Source: Rhizobium phaseoli (GTDB lineage Bacteria; Pseudomonadota; Alphaproteobacteria; Rhizobiales; Rhizobiaceae). Taken from it: a stretch of 64,000 nt of DNA. Position numbers and translations under genes: made by a program. Location of the stretch: assembly GCF_003985125.1 (NCBI RefSeq), contig NZ_ML133567.1:372001-436000 (forward strand), given 5' to 3'. Under the pieces are notes generated by a model. It ran no database searches and had not been told where the DNA came from. It saw only the letters and a program-made list of their open reading frames with translations. Each line of letters begins with the position of its first letter. Position 1 is the stretch's first letter. Below, in pieces: positions 16,379 to 25,000 of this stretch.

Positions 16379-17413
16379 ATGGGTTTCAAAGTAGCAGTTG
16401 CGGGAGCGACCGGAAATGTCGGTCGGGAGATGCTCAACATCCTCTCCGAACGAGGCTTTCCCGCCGATGAGGTCGTGGCACTCGCCTCGGCACGTTCGCA
16501 GGGCACCGAGGTGTCGTTCGGTGACCGGACATTGAAGGTCTCCAATTTGGAGAACTACGATTTCTCCGACACCGACATCTGCCTGATGTCGGCCGGCGGC
16601 GAGGTTTCCAAGAAGTTTTCGCCGAAGATCGGCCAGCAGGGCTGCGTCGTCATCGACAATTCCTCGGCCTGGCGCTACGACGCCGACGTGCCGCTGATCG
16701 TGCCGGAAGTGAACCCGGATGCCATCAGCCAGTTCACCAAGCGCAACATCATCGCCAATCCGAACTGCTCGACCGCCCAGCTGGTAGTGGCGCTGAAGCC
16801 GCTGCATGACTTCGCCAAGATCAAGCGCGTCGTCGTCTCGACCTACCAGTCGGTCTCCGGCGCCGGCAAGGACGGCATGGACGAACTCTTCAACCAGACC
16901 CGCGCCGTCTTCGTCGCCGATCCGATCGAGAACAAGAAGTTCACCAAGCGCATCGCCTTCAACGTCATCCCGCACATCGACAGCTTCATGGAAGATGGCT
17001 ACACCAAGGAAGAGTGGAAGGTGCTGGCCGAGACCAAGAAGATGCTCGACCCGAAGATCAAGGTGACCTGCACCGCGGTGCGCGTACCTGTTTTCATCGG
17101 CCATTCGGAATCGGTCAACATCGAATTCGAAAACGAAATCACCGCCGACCAGGCCCGCGACATCCTGCGCGATGCACCGGGCTGCCTCGTCATCGACAAG
17201 CGCGAGAACGGCGGCTACATCACGCCCTACGAATCCGCCGGCGAGGACGCGACCTATATTTCGCGCATCCGCGAGGATGCGACGGTCGAAAACGGCCTCA
17301 ATATGTGGGTGGTTTCCGACAACCTGCGCAAGGGCGCGGCGCTGAACGCCATTCAGATCGCCGAGCTGCTGGTCAATCGTGGCCTGGTCAAGCCGCGCAA
17401 GCAGGCCGCCTGA
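16379..17413 (+). CDS. asd: Aspartate-semialdehyde dehydrogenase
   Basis: A 344-residue NADPH enzyme that converts aspartyl phosphate to the semialdehyde, the branch point to lysine/diaminopimelate, threonine and methionine. VAVAGATGNVGREMLNIL is the nucleotide-binding start. The catalytic cysteine lies in IANPNCSTAQLV. IDNSSAWRYD and ETKKMLDPKIKVTCTAVRVPV are family blocks. There is no canonical Shine-Dalgarno, only the purine-rich run before the ATG. A hairpin follows at 17439. Confidence 0.96.
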   Translation: MGFKVAVAGATGNVGREMLNILSERGFPADEVVALASARSQGTEVSFGDRTLKVSNLENYDFSDTDICLMSAGGEVSKKFSPKIGQQGCVVIDNSSAWRYDADVPLIVPEVNPDAISQFTKRNIIANPNCSTAQLVVALKPLHDFAKIKRVVVSTYQSVSGAGKDGMDELFNQTRAVFVADPIENKKFTKRIAFNVIPHIDSFMEDGYTKEEWKVLAETKKMLDPKIKVTCTAVRVPVFIGHSESVNIEFENEITADQARDILRDAPGCLVIDKRENGGYITPYESAGEDATYISRIREDATVENGLNMWVVSDNLRKGAALNAIQIAELLVNRGLVKPRKQAA

Positions 17414-17438
17414 TACCATTTGTAAACCATAAGCTGTT

Positions 17439-17467
17439 AAAGCCCCTGCTCGATGAGCGGGGCTTTT
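17439..17467 (+). terminator. Terminator after asd
   Basis: AAAGCCCC-T-GCTC, loop GAT, then GAGC-GGGGCTTTT forms a long stem with one bulged base, followed by a short T run. It lies about 25 bases after the asd stop. Confidence 0.75.
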
Positions 17468-17582
17468 CCAAGCAAATACAGCTGTGTAAGCGTTCGCTAA
17501 AAGGTGATCGTGACAAAATCGCGGGTGACTGGCATTCTCTTGCCCGCCTAAAAGCTATGCAGATCGAGAGCGGGGTTTCTCA

Positions 17583-18407
17583 ATGCGCATGACAAAGTTG
17601 TTTCTGGCGGCCGCTGCGGCAATCGGCGTCCTCCATGCGGTTCCGGCGTTCGCGCAAGGACCGCAATGTGGCAATACCAGTGCCGGCTTCGACGCCTGGG
17701 TCGCCGATTTCAAACAGACGGCAGCCGCGAACGGCGTCAGCCAGTCGGTGCTCAACCGTGCCTTCGCCAACGTTAACTACAACAAGCCGACGATTGCCGC
17801 CGACCGCGGCCAGAAAAGCTTCAAGCTGTCCTTCGACGCCTTCATGCAGAAGCGCGGTGGTGCCGCCGTCATTTCCCGCGGCCGTTCGATGAAGGCGGCC
17901 AACCAGGCGCTTTTTGCCTCGATCGAGCGTCGCTTCGGCGTTCCCGCCGGCCCGCTGATCGCCATCTGGGGCATGGAGACCGGTTTTGGCAGCTATATGG
18001 GTAATCAGCACACGCTGTCGGCTGTTTCGACCCTTGCCTATGACTGCCGTCGTTCGGATTATTTCACCGACCAGCTCTATGCCGCGCTCCAGCTCGTCTC
18101 CGAAGGTTATCTGAGCCCGCAGGCCAAGGGCGCCGCCCATGGTGAAATCGGCCAGACGCAGTTCCTGCCGAGGAACGTCGTGCGGTTCGGCGCCGACGGC
18201 GATGGTGACGGTCGTGTCGACATGGTCGGTTCCCGCGCCGATGCGCTGGCCTCGACCGCCAATTTTCTCAAGGGCCATGGCTGGCGGGCCGGCGCCGGCT
18301 ATCAGCCGGGAGAGCCGAATTTCGTTGCCATCCAGGGCTGGAACGCTGCCAGCGTCTATCAGCAGGCGATTGCCTATATCGGCCAGCAGATCGACGGCGG
18401 CAGATAA
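17583..18407 (+). CDS. MltB-family lytic murein transglycosylase
   Basis: A 274-residue secreted enzyme that cleaves the MurNAc-GlcNAc bond in peptidoglycan with 1,6-anhydro ring formation. The signal peptide runs to AFA (about residue 23). FDAWVADFKQTAAANGVSQ starts the mature domain. The catalytic glutamate is in IAIWGMETGFGSYMG, and GEIGQTQFLPRNVVRFG and GDGDGRVDMVGSRADALAST are standard MltB-like blocks. There is no C-terminal peptidoglycan-binding domain. It is monocistronic with a good terminator. Confidence 0.9.
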   Translation: MRMTKLFLAAAAAIGVLHAVPAFAQGPQCGNTSAGFDAWVADFKQTAAANGVSQSVLNRAFANVNYNKPTIAADRGQKSFKLSFDAFMQKRGGAAVISRGRSMKAANQALFASIERRFGVPAGPLIAIWGMETGFGSYMGNQHTLSAVSTLAYDCRRSDYFTDQLYAALQLVSEGYLSPQAKGAAHGEIGQTQFLPRNVVRFGADGDGDGRVDMVGSRADALASTANFLKGHGWRAGAGYQPGEPNFVAIQGWNAASVYQQAIAYIGQQIDGGR

Positions 18408-18431
18408 GCCTGCATAGACAACGGCCCAGCG

Positions 18432-18459
18432 AAACGCCGCTGCAATATGCGGCGTTTTT
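18432..18459 (+). terminator. Terminator after the lytic transglycosylase
   Basis: AAACGCCGC and GCGGCGTTT pair across an 8-base loop and are followed by T residues. It is probably used from both sides, because the diguanylate cyclase gene converges on it. Confidence 0.88.
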
Positions 18460-20081
18460 CATAGGCGGGAATCGAAACCACCGCCAGAAGCCGCCTTGCG
18501 GCGCTCCTCCTGCGGCGGAGCCGGGACGACCGGCCCCGAAACGACGCAGTTGCGGCCGGAGGCCTTGGCGGCGTAAAGCGCCAGATCTGCGCGTTTGACA
18601 AGATCCTCGAAGTTCCGGCTTGCGCCGTCGTTTGCCCGGCCGGCACATCCGAAACTCGCCGTGACCTTGAGCCGCTCGCCGCTCGGTAAAGCGATTTCCG
18701 CCAGCTCGATCGCCAGCCGCACTCGCTCGGCGACGACTGCAGCGTCGTCTGGCGTCGAATCCGGCAGAAGCGCCAGGAACTCCTCGCCGCCGTGACGCAC
18801 CAGCAAATCGAAGGAACGGAAATTCTCGCGCGCGACGCCCGCGACATGGCGAAGCACGGCGTCGCCGGCGTCATGACCGTTGAGATCGTTGATCTTCTTG
18901 AAATGATCGAGATCGAACAGCACGACGGATATCCAGCGCGATCCGTGTTCGGCCTGGGTAAGAAGCGCCGACGCGGCGACCTCGAAGCCGCGCCTGTTGT
19001 ACAGGCCGGTCAAGAGGTCGGTCTGGGCAGCGTTGCGCAACTCCCCTACCAGCGCCTCGCGATCTTGCGTCAGCCGGTCGATCAGGCGCAGACCGCGTGC
19101 CGCCAGCACCAACACCAAAGTGGCGAGGATCAGCAGACCAGCACACAGCGCCAGAATCCGCGTCAGGTGCAGGTGCGAACGCGTCGAAAAGTTCTCGCCG
19201 GTGTCATGAATGTCTCTGGCGGCCTCGATCATCTTCTGCTGCAGGAAACTCATGCGCTCGTTCTGCGCCGCGGCCCAGACGTCATGTACTGCGCGCGTCG
19301 GCCGCGATCCGGCGAGGATCGCATCGGTGATGGCATTCGCCTTCACCTGGCTGCTGCGACCGAGATAGCTGACGATATCGCGCTCGATCGGCGTCGCGGA
19401 GTGGAAGACCATGTGATCCATGCCCTCGCCGATCATCACTTTTCCCTGCACGAACAACTCCACCGGAAATCTGGCCAAAGGGCCGCGGTCGAGGTAACGG
19501 GTGCCGATGCCGGTGATCAGCCTTTCGCCGTAGTAGGTCAGCATGATGCCCATCAGCTGGTTCGATTTCTCGAGCAGCACAGGATCGTTGATCAGCGGGG
19601 AGAGAGCATCGACGACGGCAAGCTGCTTGAGGGCCGCGTACCAATAGATGGAACCCGGATCGCTGCCGTTATTATATCGGCCTTGGTCGACCGCACTTCG
19701 GGCGGCGACGATGCGGCTATAGGCGAGGCTGAGAGCAGATAATTCGTCGACGAGCCCTTCGTCGAGCACATTGCGGGCAGGCAGGCTGGCATAGAAGGCC
19801 CGACGTTCGTCATCGAGTGTCGCCCGGCTTCGCTGCATGTCGATTACAGTCCGGCTGCTGGGATAAGCCAGATATTCGCGCGTGGCACCAATTTCGCTGA
19901 GGATCTCGGTTGCGGCGATGGACCCACCGCGGGCAAGCACGTCAGCGAATTGTCGGTCTTTCTCGAGGTTCCTGTATTGCGTCAGCGAAGTCCGGATGAC
20001 GACGACGCCTTCGATCAGCATGAACACGAAGGGCAGCATGATAGCCGCCAGGATAACCTTTTTGATGGTTTCGAACTTCAT
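18459..20081 (-). CDS. Membrane-bound GGDEF diguanylate cyclase with helical periplasmic sensor
   Basis: A 540-residue protein from the ATG at 20081 (an in-frame TTG lies at 20087). Transmembrane helices at about 8-29 and 308-328 flank a roughly 275-residue, mostly helical periplasmic region, which resembles NIT-type sensor domains but is not firmly assigned. The GGDEF domain has DLLTGLYNRRGF, VVLFDLDHFKKINDLNGHDAGD and the active-site GGEEF at 431-435. An RSFD (422-425) five residues before it is an intact inhibitory I-site. It should therefore make cyclic di-GMP with product feedback. The signal sensed is unknown. Confidence 0.88.
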   Translation of the reverse strand: MKFETIKKVILAAIMLPFVFMLIEGVVVIRTSLTQYRNLEKDRQFADVLARGGSIAATEILSEIGATREYLAYPSSRTVIDMQRSRATLDDERRAFYASLPARNVLDEGLVDELSALSLAYSRIVAARSAVDQGRYNNGSDPGSIYWYAALKQLAVVDALSPLINDPVLLEKSNQLMGIMLTYYGERLITGIGTRYLDRGPLARFPVELFVQGKVMIGEGMDHMVFHSATPIERDIVSYLGRSSQVKANAITDAILAGSRPTRAVHDVWAAAQNERMSFLQQKMIEAARDIHDTGENFSTRSHLHLTRILALCAGLLILATLVLVLAARGLRLIDRLTQDREALVGELRNAAQTDLLTGLYNRRGFEVAASALLTQAEHGSRWISVVLFDLDHFKKINDLNGHDAGDAVLRHVAGVARENFRSFDLLVRHGGEEFLALLPDSTPDDAAVVAERVRLAIELAEIALPSGERLKVTASFGCAGRANDGASRNFEDLVKRADLALYAAKASGRNCVVSGPVVPAPPQEERRKAASGGGFDSRL

Positions 20082-20175
20082 CGCCAATCGCCACGGTGAT
20101 CAAGACGTCGGTCGTGCGCGACCAATTCCGGCAGCTTAACAACAATCCTTAAAAAACTGATAAACCCGTCGGTCC

Positions 20176-20817
20176 TCAGATCTCGGGACGAATGAAGTCA
20201 CGCGTCTCGGCGTCCATAACCCAGAGTTCACCCGTCGATATGTCGAACCAGGCGCCGTGGAGATGAAGATCTCCCGCTTCCTCTTGCGCCTTGATATTGG
20301 GAAAGCTTCTGAGATTGTCGATCGAGTTGCGGATAGAAACACGTTCCAGCGCCGTCTGCCGCTCGGCCGCCGTCATCACGTCATTGCTCTGGATCTGCTC
20401 GGCGGCCGGCTTGACCAGCGACATCCACCGGCCGATGAAATCGCCCGGTGACAATGGCTCGGCATTGGGATCGAGTGCGGCACGGATGCCGCCGCAGCGG
20501 CCGTGACCCATCACGACGATATCCGTGACCTTCAGTGCCTGTACCGCAAATTCAAGCGCCGCCGATGTCGAATGGAAGTGACCGTCCGGCTCGTAGGGCG
20601 GCACCATATTGGCGACGTTGCGGATAACGAACAGCTCGCCCGGACCGGCATCGAAAATCAGCTCGGGAGCCGCACGTGAATCCGAACAGGCAATCACCAA
20701 CGTGCTCGGGCTCTGGCCGTTTTCGGCGAGTTGCCGATACCGGTCGCGGGCATCGGCATAACGCCCGTTCATAAAGTTGCGATAACCGTCCAGAAGGGTG
20801 TTTGGAAAACGCTGCAT
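20176..20817 (-). CDS. Beta-class carbonic anhydrase
   Basis: A 213-residue zinc enzyme interconverting CO2 and bicarbonate. Zinc ligands are C44 in ACSDSRAAP (with D46 and R48), H105 and C108 in MGHGRCGG. These define the beta class. No signal peptide is seen, so it is cytoplasmic. Length and motif spacing are normal. It is followed, in the same direction, by the diguanylate cyclase gene about 95 bases downstream. Confidence 0.93.
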   Translation of the reverse strand: MQRFPNTLLDGYRNFMNGRYADARDRYRQLAENGQSPSTLVIACSDSRAAPELIFDAGPGELFVIRNVANMVPPYEPDGHFHSTSAALEFAVQALKVTDIVVMGHGRCGGIRAALDPNAEPLSPGDFIGRWMSLVKPAAEQIQSNDVMTAAERQTALERVSIRNSIDNLRSFPNIKAQEEAGDLHLHGAWFDISTGELWVMDAETRDFIRPEI

Positions 20818-20888
20818 GCTTCTGGATTAGCGCGGGCCGAAGACAAGATCAACTGCTGCACCGCAAAATGAGCATCCTGGTAGATGCA

Positions 20889-21764
20889 TCATTTTTTCCG
20901 TCGCTGCGCCGGATGCACGAGCCGGCGCATCTGCACCATGGCCATCGGCGTCGAAAGACTGGACGCGTCGCTTGCCAGCATCAACTCGTTGCTGCCGCGC
21001 TTGACGGCTCGCGCCAGCACTTCGAACACGCTGGCAGTGGCAAGCTGCAAGGCCTTTTCATCCTCGAGGCCGAACAGCAGGCGCGACAGGAAAACCGCAG
21101 CCAGCAGGTCGCCGAGACCATTCGGCGGATTGTCGACGACGCGGTGCTCGGCAAGAAGCGCGTGACGGCCGGAAAGGTAGAGGTTGCCGGTGCCACCCGC
21201 CATCATCGGCACCGCCGAGGTGACGAGCATGCGCGACGGCCCGAGCGCCAGCGCCGCCTCCATGATCGCACTGTTGTCGTCGAGCGCTGCTCCCGACAGC
21301 CAGGCGAGCTCGTAGCGGTTCGGCGTCGCCACCGAGGCGAGCGGGATGAGATGGTCACGAATGGCCTCGGCAGTGGCTTCCGGCACGTAGAGGCCACCGA
21401 GGTCACCCATCACGGGATCGCAGACATAGAGCAGTTCGGGATTGTTTTGCCGGAGCGCAGCGATCAGCCGGGCGACGGAGCGCGCCTGGGCGGCATTGCC
21501 GAAATAGCCTGAAAGCACAGCTCGGACTTCACCAATCCAGGGCGCACGGATCAGATCGTCGATCGCCGCGTCGAAATCGGCTTCAGCAAATGTCAGCCGC
21601 GTCGAACGGCCATGGCCGGGATGCCAAGGCAGAACGATGGTCGGCAGCGCCCAGACCGGATGGCCGAGCGTCTCCAGCGCAAAAACCGCCGCCCGGTTGC
21701 CGACCGAGCCACGCACGACATGGCTGGAGATGACGATGACTGCGCCCGCTGCATTTTCCGACAT
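20889..21764 (-). CDS. pdxY: Pyridoxal kinase
   Basis: A 291-residue ribokinase-fold enzyme phosphorylating pyridoxal for PLP salvage. The N-terminal VIVISSHVVRGSVGNRAAVF, the ATP-site region YVCDPVMGDLGGLYVPE, TPNRYELAWLSG and the anion-hole block NPPNGLGDLLAAVFL fit PdxY/PdxK. The usual GTGD is NGLGD here; the catalytic aspartate is kept. It is divergent from the NAD-GDH gene. Confidence 0.9.
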   Translation of the reverse strand: MSENAAGAVIVISSHVVRGSVGNRAAVFALETLGHPVWALPTIVLPWHPGHGRSTRLTFAEADFDAAIDDLIRAPWIGEVRAVLSGYFGNAAQARSVARLIAALRQNNPELLYVCDPVMGDLGGLYVPEATAEAIRDHLIPLASVATPNRYELAWLSGAALDDNSAIMEAALALGPSRMLVTSAVPMMAGGTGNLYLSGRHALLAEHRVVDNPPNGLGDLLAAVFLSRLLFGLEDEKALQLATASVFEVLARAVKRGSNELMLASDASSLSTPMAMVQMRRLVHPAQRRKK

Positions 21765-21804
21765 GGTATCAAGGTCCGCATGATGATGGCGTTTGATGAT
21801 ATTT

Positions 21805-21822
21805 TTGACGCCACGCTGTCAA
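21805..21822. promoter_or_regulatory. Possible operator dyad in the pdxY/NAD-GDH divergent region
   Basis: TTGAC-N8-GTCAA is a perfect interrupted palindrome 41 bases upstream of the pdxY ATG and 220 bases upstream of the glutamate dehydrogenase gene. No regulator can be named. It may also be a -35 element (TTGACG). Confidence 0.3.
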
Positions 21823-22041
21823 CCATTCTTCATGCGGGCATGGAAATGTGCGGCGGTAGAAAAAACGAAAACAGGTCCGTCTACGTTGGTTTTGGCTACG
21901 AAATCGGAAAAATCTCCGACAATTTCCCATTTCCGGCGTCAAAAAAGCACCAAAACCATCCCGCTGGTCCCTATTTTAGAGATTTTTTCGAAGAGTCTTC
22001 TGCTAGCTTGCAGAAAATCAGTCCATAGCGGGAGGCGATCC

Positions 22042-25000
22042 ATGGCTGTCAGAAACAATCCGAAGCGAGAAAAACAGATCGAAGGCGCACGAAAGATCGC
22101 CAAGACCACGGGCGAGGCCCATCTCGATCCGGAAATTCTCTTCGGCCGGGCAAGCAATGACGATCTCGAACGCTACACACCTGAAATGCTGGCGCTTTCT
22201 GCCGTGCATTCGGCAAGAGAACTTGCCGCCTGGAACGGCAAGACCCCACGCGTCAGTATCGACACCATCGGCGGTGTTGCGCCTGACGGCATTGCCGTCT
22301 CGGTGCTTTCGGTCACCGACCGGAATATGCCGTTTCTCTATGAATCGGTCATGGGCGAAGTGACGAGCACCCACCGCGATCTCTTCATGGCCGTGCATCC
22401 CATCCTGGTGATGGAAAAGGACAAGGCGCCCACGCTCTATTCCGCCGACCAGCCGAGCGATCCCGCCACACGCGTCAGCCATATCCAGCTTCATATCGCG
22501 CCGCTCAATTCCAGCCAGGCGGCCGATCTCGTCAAACGGATCCAAACCGTGCTCGAACAGGTCCGCCTGTCGGTCTCGGACTGGAAGCCGATGCTTTCCA
22601 AGCTCGACGGCGTGATCGCCGAGCTTGCGGCCAACGGCGTGGGCCGCAGAAAGGCCGAACACGCCGAGGCGATCGCCTTCCTGAGCTGGCTGCGCGATGA
22701 GAATTTCACCTTCCTCGGCATGCGCGAATATGTCTATTCCGGCAAGGGCGCCGACGCCAAGGTCGAGCGGGACAAGGGGGCCGGCCTCGGCATTCTGTCC
22801 AATCCCGACGTTCTCGTGCTGCGCACCGGCAAGGATGCCGTGACGACGACGCCCGAGATTCTGGCCTTCCTCGACGGCCCCGACTTCCTGATCGTCACCA
22901 AAGCGAACGTGAAATCGATCGTCCATCGCCGTGCCTACATGGATTATGTCGGCGTCAAGCGTTTCGACGCCGAGGGCAACGTCACCGGCGAACTGCGCAT
23001 CGTCGGCCTCTTCACCTCGACGGCCTATACGTCGCTCGCCTCGGAAATCCCGCTGCTGCGCTCCAAGATCGAGAAGGTTAAGGAGCATTTCGGATTCGAC
23101 CCGATGAGCCATTCCGGCCGCATGCTGGATAACACGCTGGAATCTTATCCGCGCGACGATCTTTTCCAGATCGACACGACGCTGCTTGCCAACTTTGCCG
23201 AACAGATCAATGACCTGGCCGACCGGCCGCGCGTGCGCGCCCTGCCGCGCATCGACCATTTCGACCGCTTCGTCTCGGTGATCGTCTATGTGCCGCGAGA
23301 GGAATATGACTCGATCGTGCGCGAACGGATCGGCACCTATCTGAAGACCGTCTATGACGGCCGTGTCTCCGCCTATTACCCGGCTTTTCCCGAAGGCGGT
23401 GTGGCGCGCGTGCATTTCATCATCGGCCGTTCCGGCGGCAAGACGCCGCGCATTCCGCAAGCCAAGCTGGAGCAGACGATCCGCGAAATCACCGCCCGCT
23501 GGGACGACCGCTTCGAAGTACTGGCCGGGCCGAAGGCGCCGAAAATATCGGTCGACCAGGCCTTTCAGGATTCCTTCACTCCTGAGGAAACCGTGGCGGA
23601 CCTCGCCGATATCGGCGCCTGCGCCGCCGGCGAGCCGCTGCGCATCCAGTTCTATCACCGTCAGGAAGACCAAGGCCGTATTCTTTCGCTGAAGATCTTC
23701 CATGCCGGCGGCCAGCTGGCGCTGTCACGGCGCGTGCCGCTTCTCGAGAATCTTGGCTTCAATGTCGTCAGCGAACGCACCTTCGATATCGGAATGCCCG
23801 CCGACGGCCAAACCAAACTCGTCGTGCTGCATGACATGGAGCTCGAGACTCGCAACGGCCGCGACATCGACCTGCACCGTTATGGCGCCGCCCTCGAGGA
23901 AGCCTTCGTCGCCGCCTTCGCCGGCACGATCGACAATGACAGCTTCAACCGGCTGATCCTTTCGGCGGGGCTCTCGGCGCGTGAGACGAATGTGCTGCGC
24001 GCCTATGCGCGCTATCTCCGCCAAGCCGGCATCGCCTATTCGCAGGACTATATCGCAACGACGCTCGACAAATATCCCGGCGTCGCCGCCGCCATTTTCC
24101 GGCTGTTCCACGATACGCTCGATCCCAAGCTTCAGGAGAAGGCCCGGGTGAAGAAGCTCGCCGAGCTGCACCAGGCGATCGAAGCCGAGCTTGCCGAGGT
24201 GCCGAGCCTCGACGACGACCGGATCCTGCGCCGCTACGTCAACATCGTCGACGCGACGCTGCGGACCAATTACTTCCAGAAGAACCCCGACGGTTCGCCG
24301 AAAGCGATGCTCGCCTTCAAGCTCGATCCGCATCTGGTCGACGGTCTGCCGCAGCCCAAACCCTTCCGCGAGATGTTCGTCTACGGCGTCGAGGTCGAAG
24401 GCGTGCATCTGCGCTTCGGCAAGGTGGCGCGCGGTGGCCTGCGCTGGTCGGACCGCGCCGAGGATTACCGCACCGAGGTGCTGGGTCTCGTCAAGGCGCA
24501 GCAGGTGAAGAACGCCGTCATCGTCCCGGTCGGCGCCAAGGGCGGCTTCTACCCGAAAAAACTTCCCGTCGGCGGCAGCCGCGACGAAATCTTCAACGCC
24601 GGTCGCGAGGCCTATAAGACCTATATCCGCACCCTGCTGTCGATCACCGACAATATCTCCGGGGCCGAGATCGTGCCGCCGGCGGATACGGTGAGGCTTG
24701 ATGGCGACGACCCCTATTTCGTCGTCGCTGCCGACAAGGGCACGGCAACCTTCTCCGACACCGCCAATGCGCTGGCGCAGGAAGCCGGCTTCTGGCTGGA
24801 CGACGCCTTTGCCTCCGGCGGCTCGGCCGGATACGACCACAAGAAGATGGGCATCACCGCCCGCGGCGCCTGGGAAACCGTCAAACGCCATTTCCGCGAA
24901 ATGGACATCGACATCCAGACGACCCCCTTCACCGTCGCCGGCGTCGGCGACATGTCGGGCGACGTCTTCGGCAACGGCATGCTGCTCTCGCCGAAGATCC

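Noticed and set aside
20681..20700. CACGTG-containing sequence in the carbonic anhydrase gene as a parS site
   Set aside because: Only the central CACGTGAA is shared and the GTTT arm is missing. Similar CACGTG hits at 46224 and 62180 fail for the same reason.
21793..22041. N-terminal extension of NAD-glutamate dehydrogenase
   Set aside because: Sequence is unlike the family and a good GGAGG precedes the ATG at 22042.
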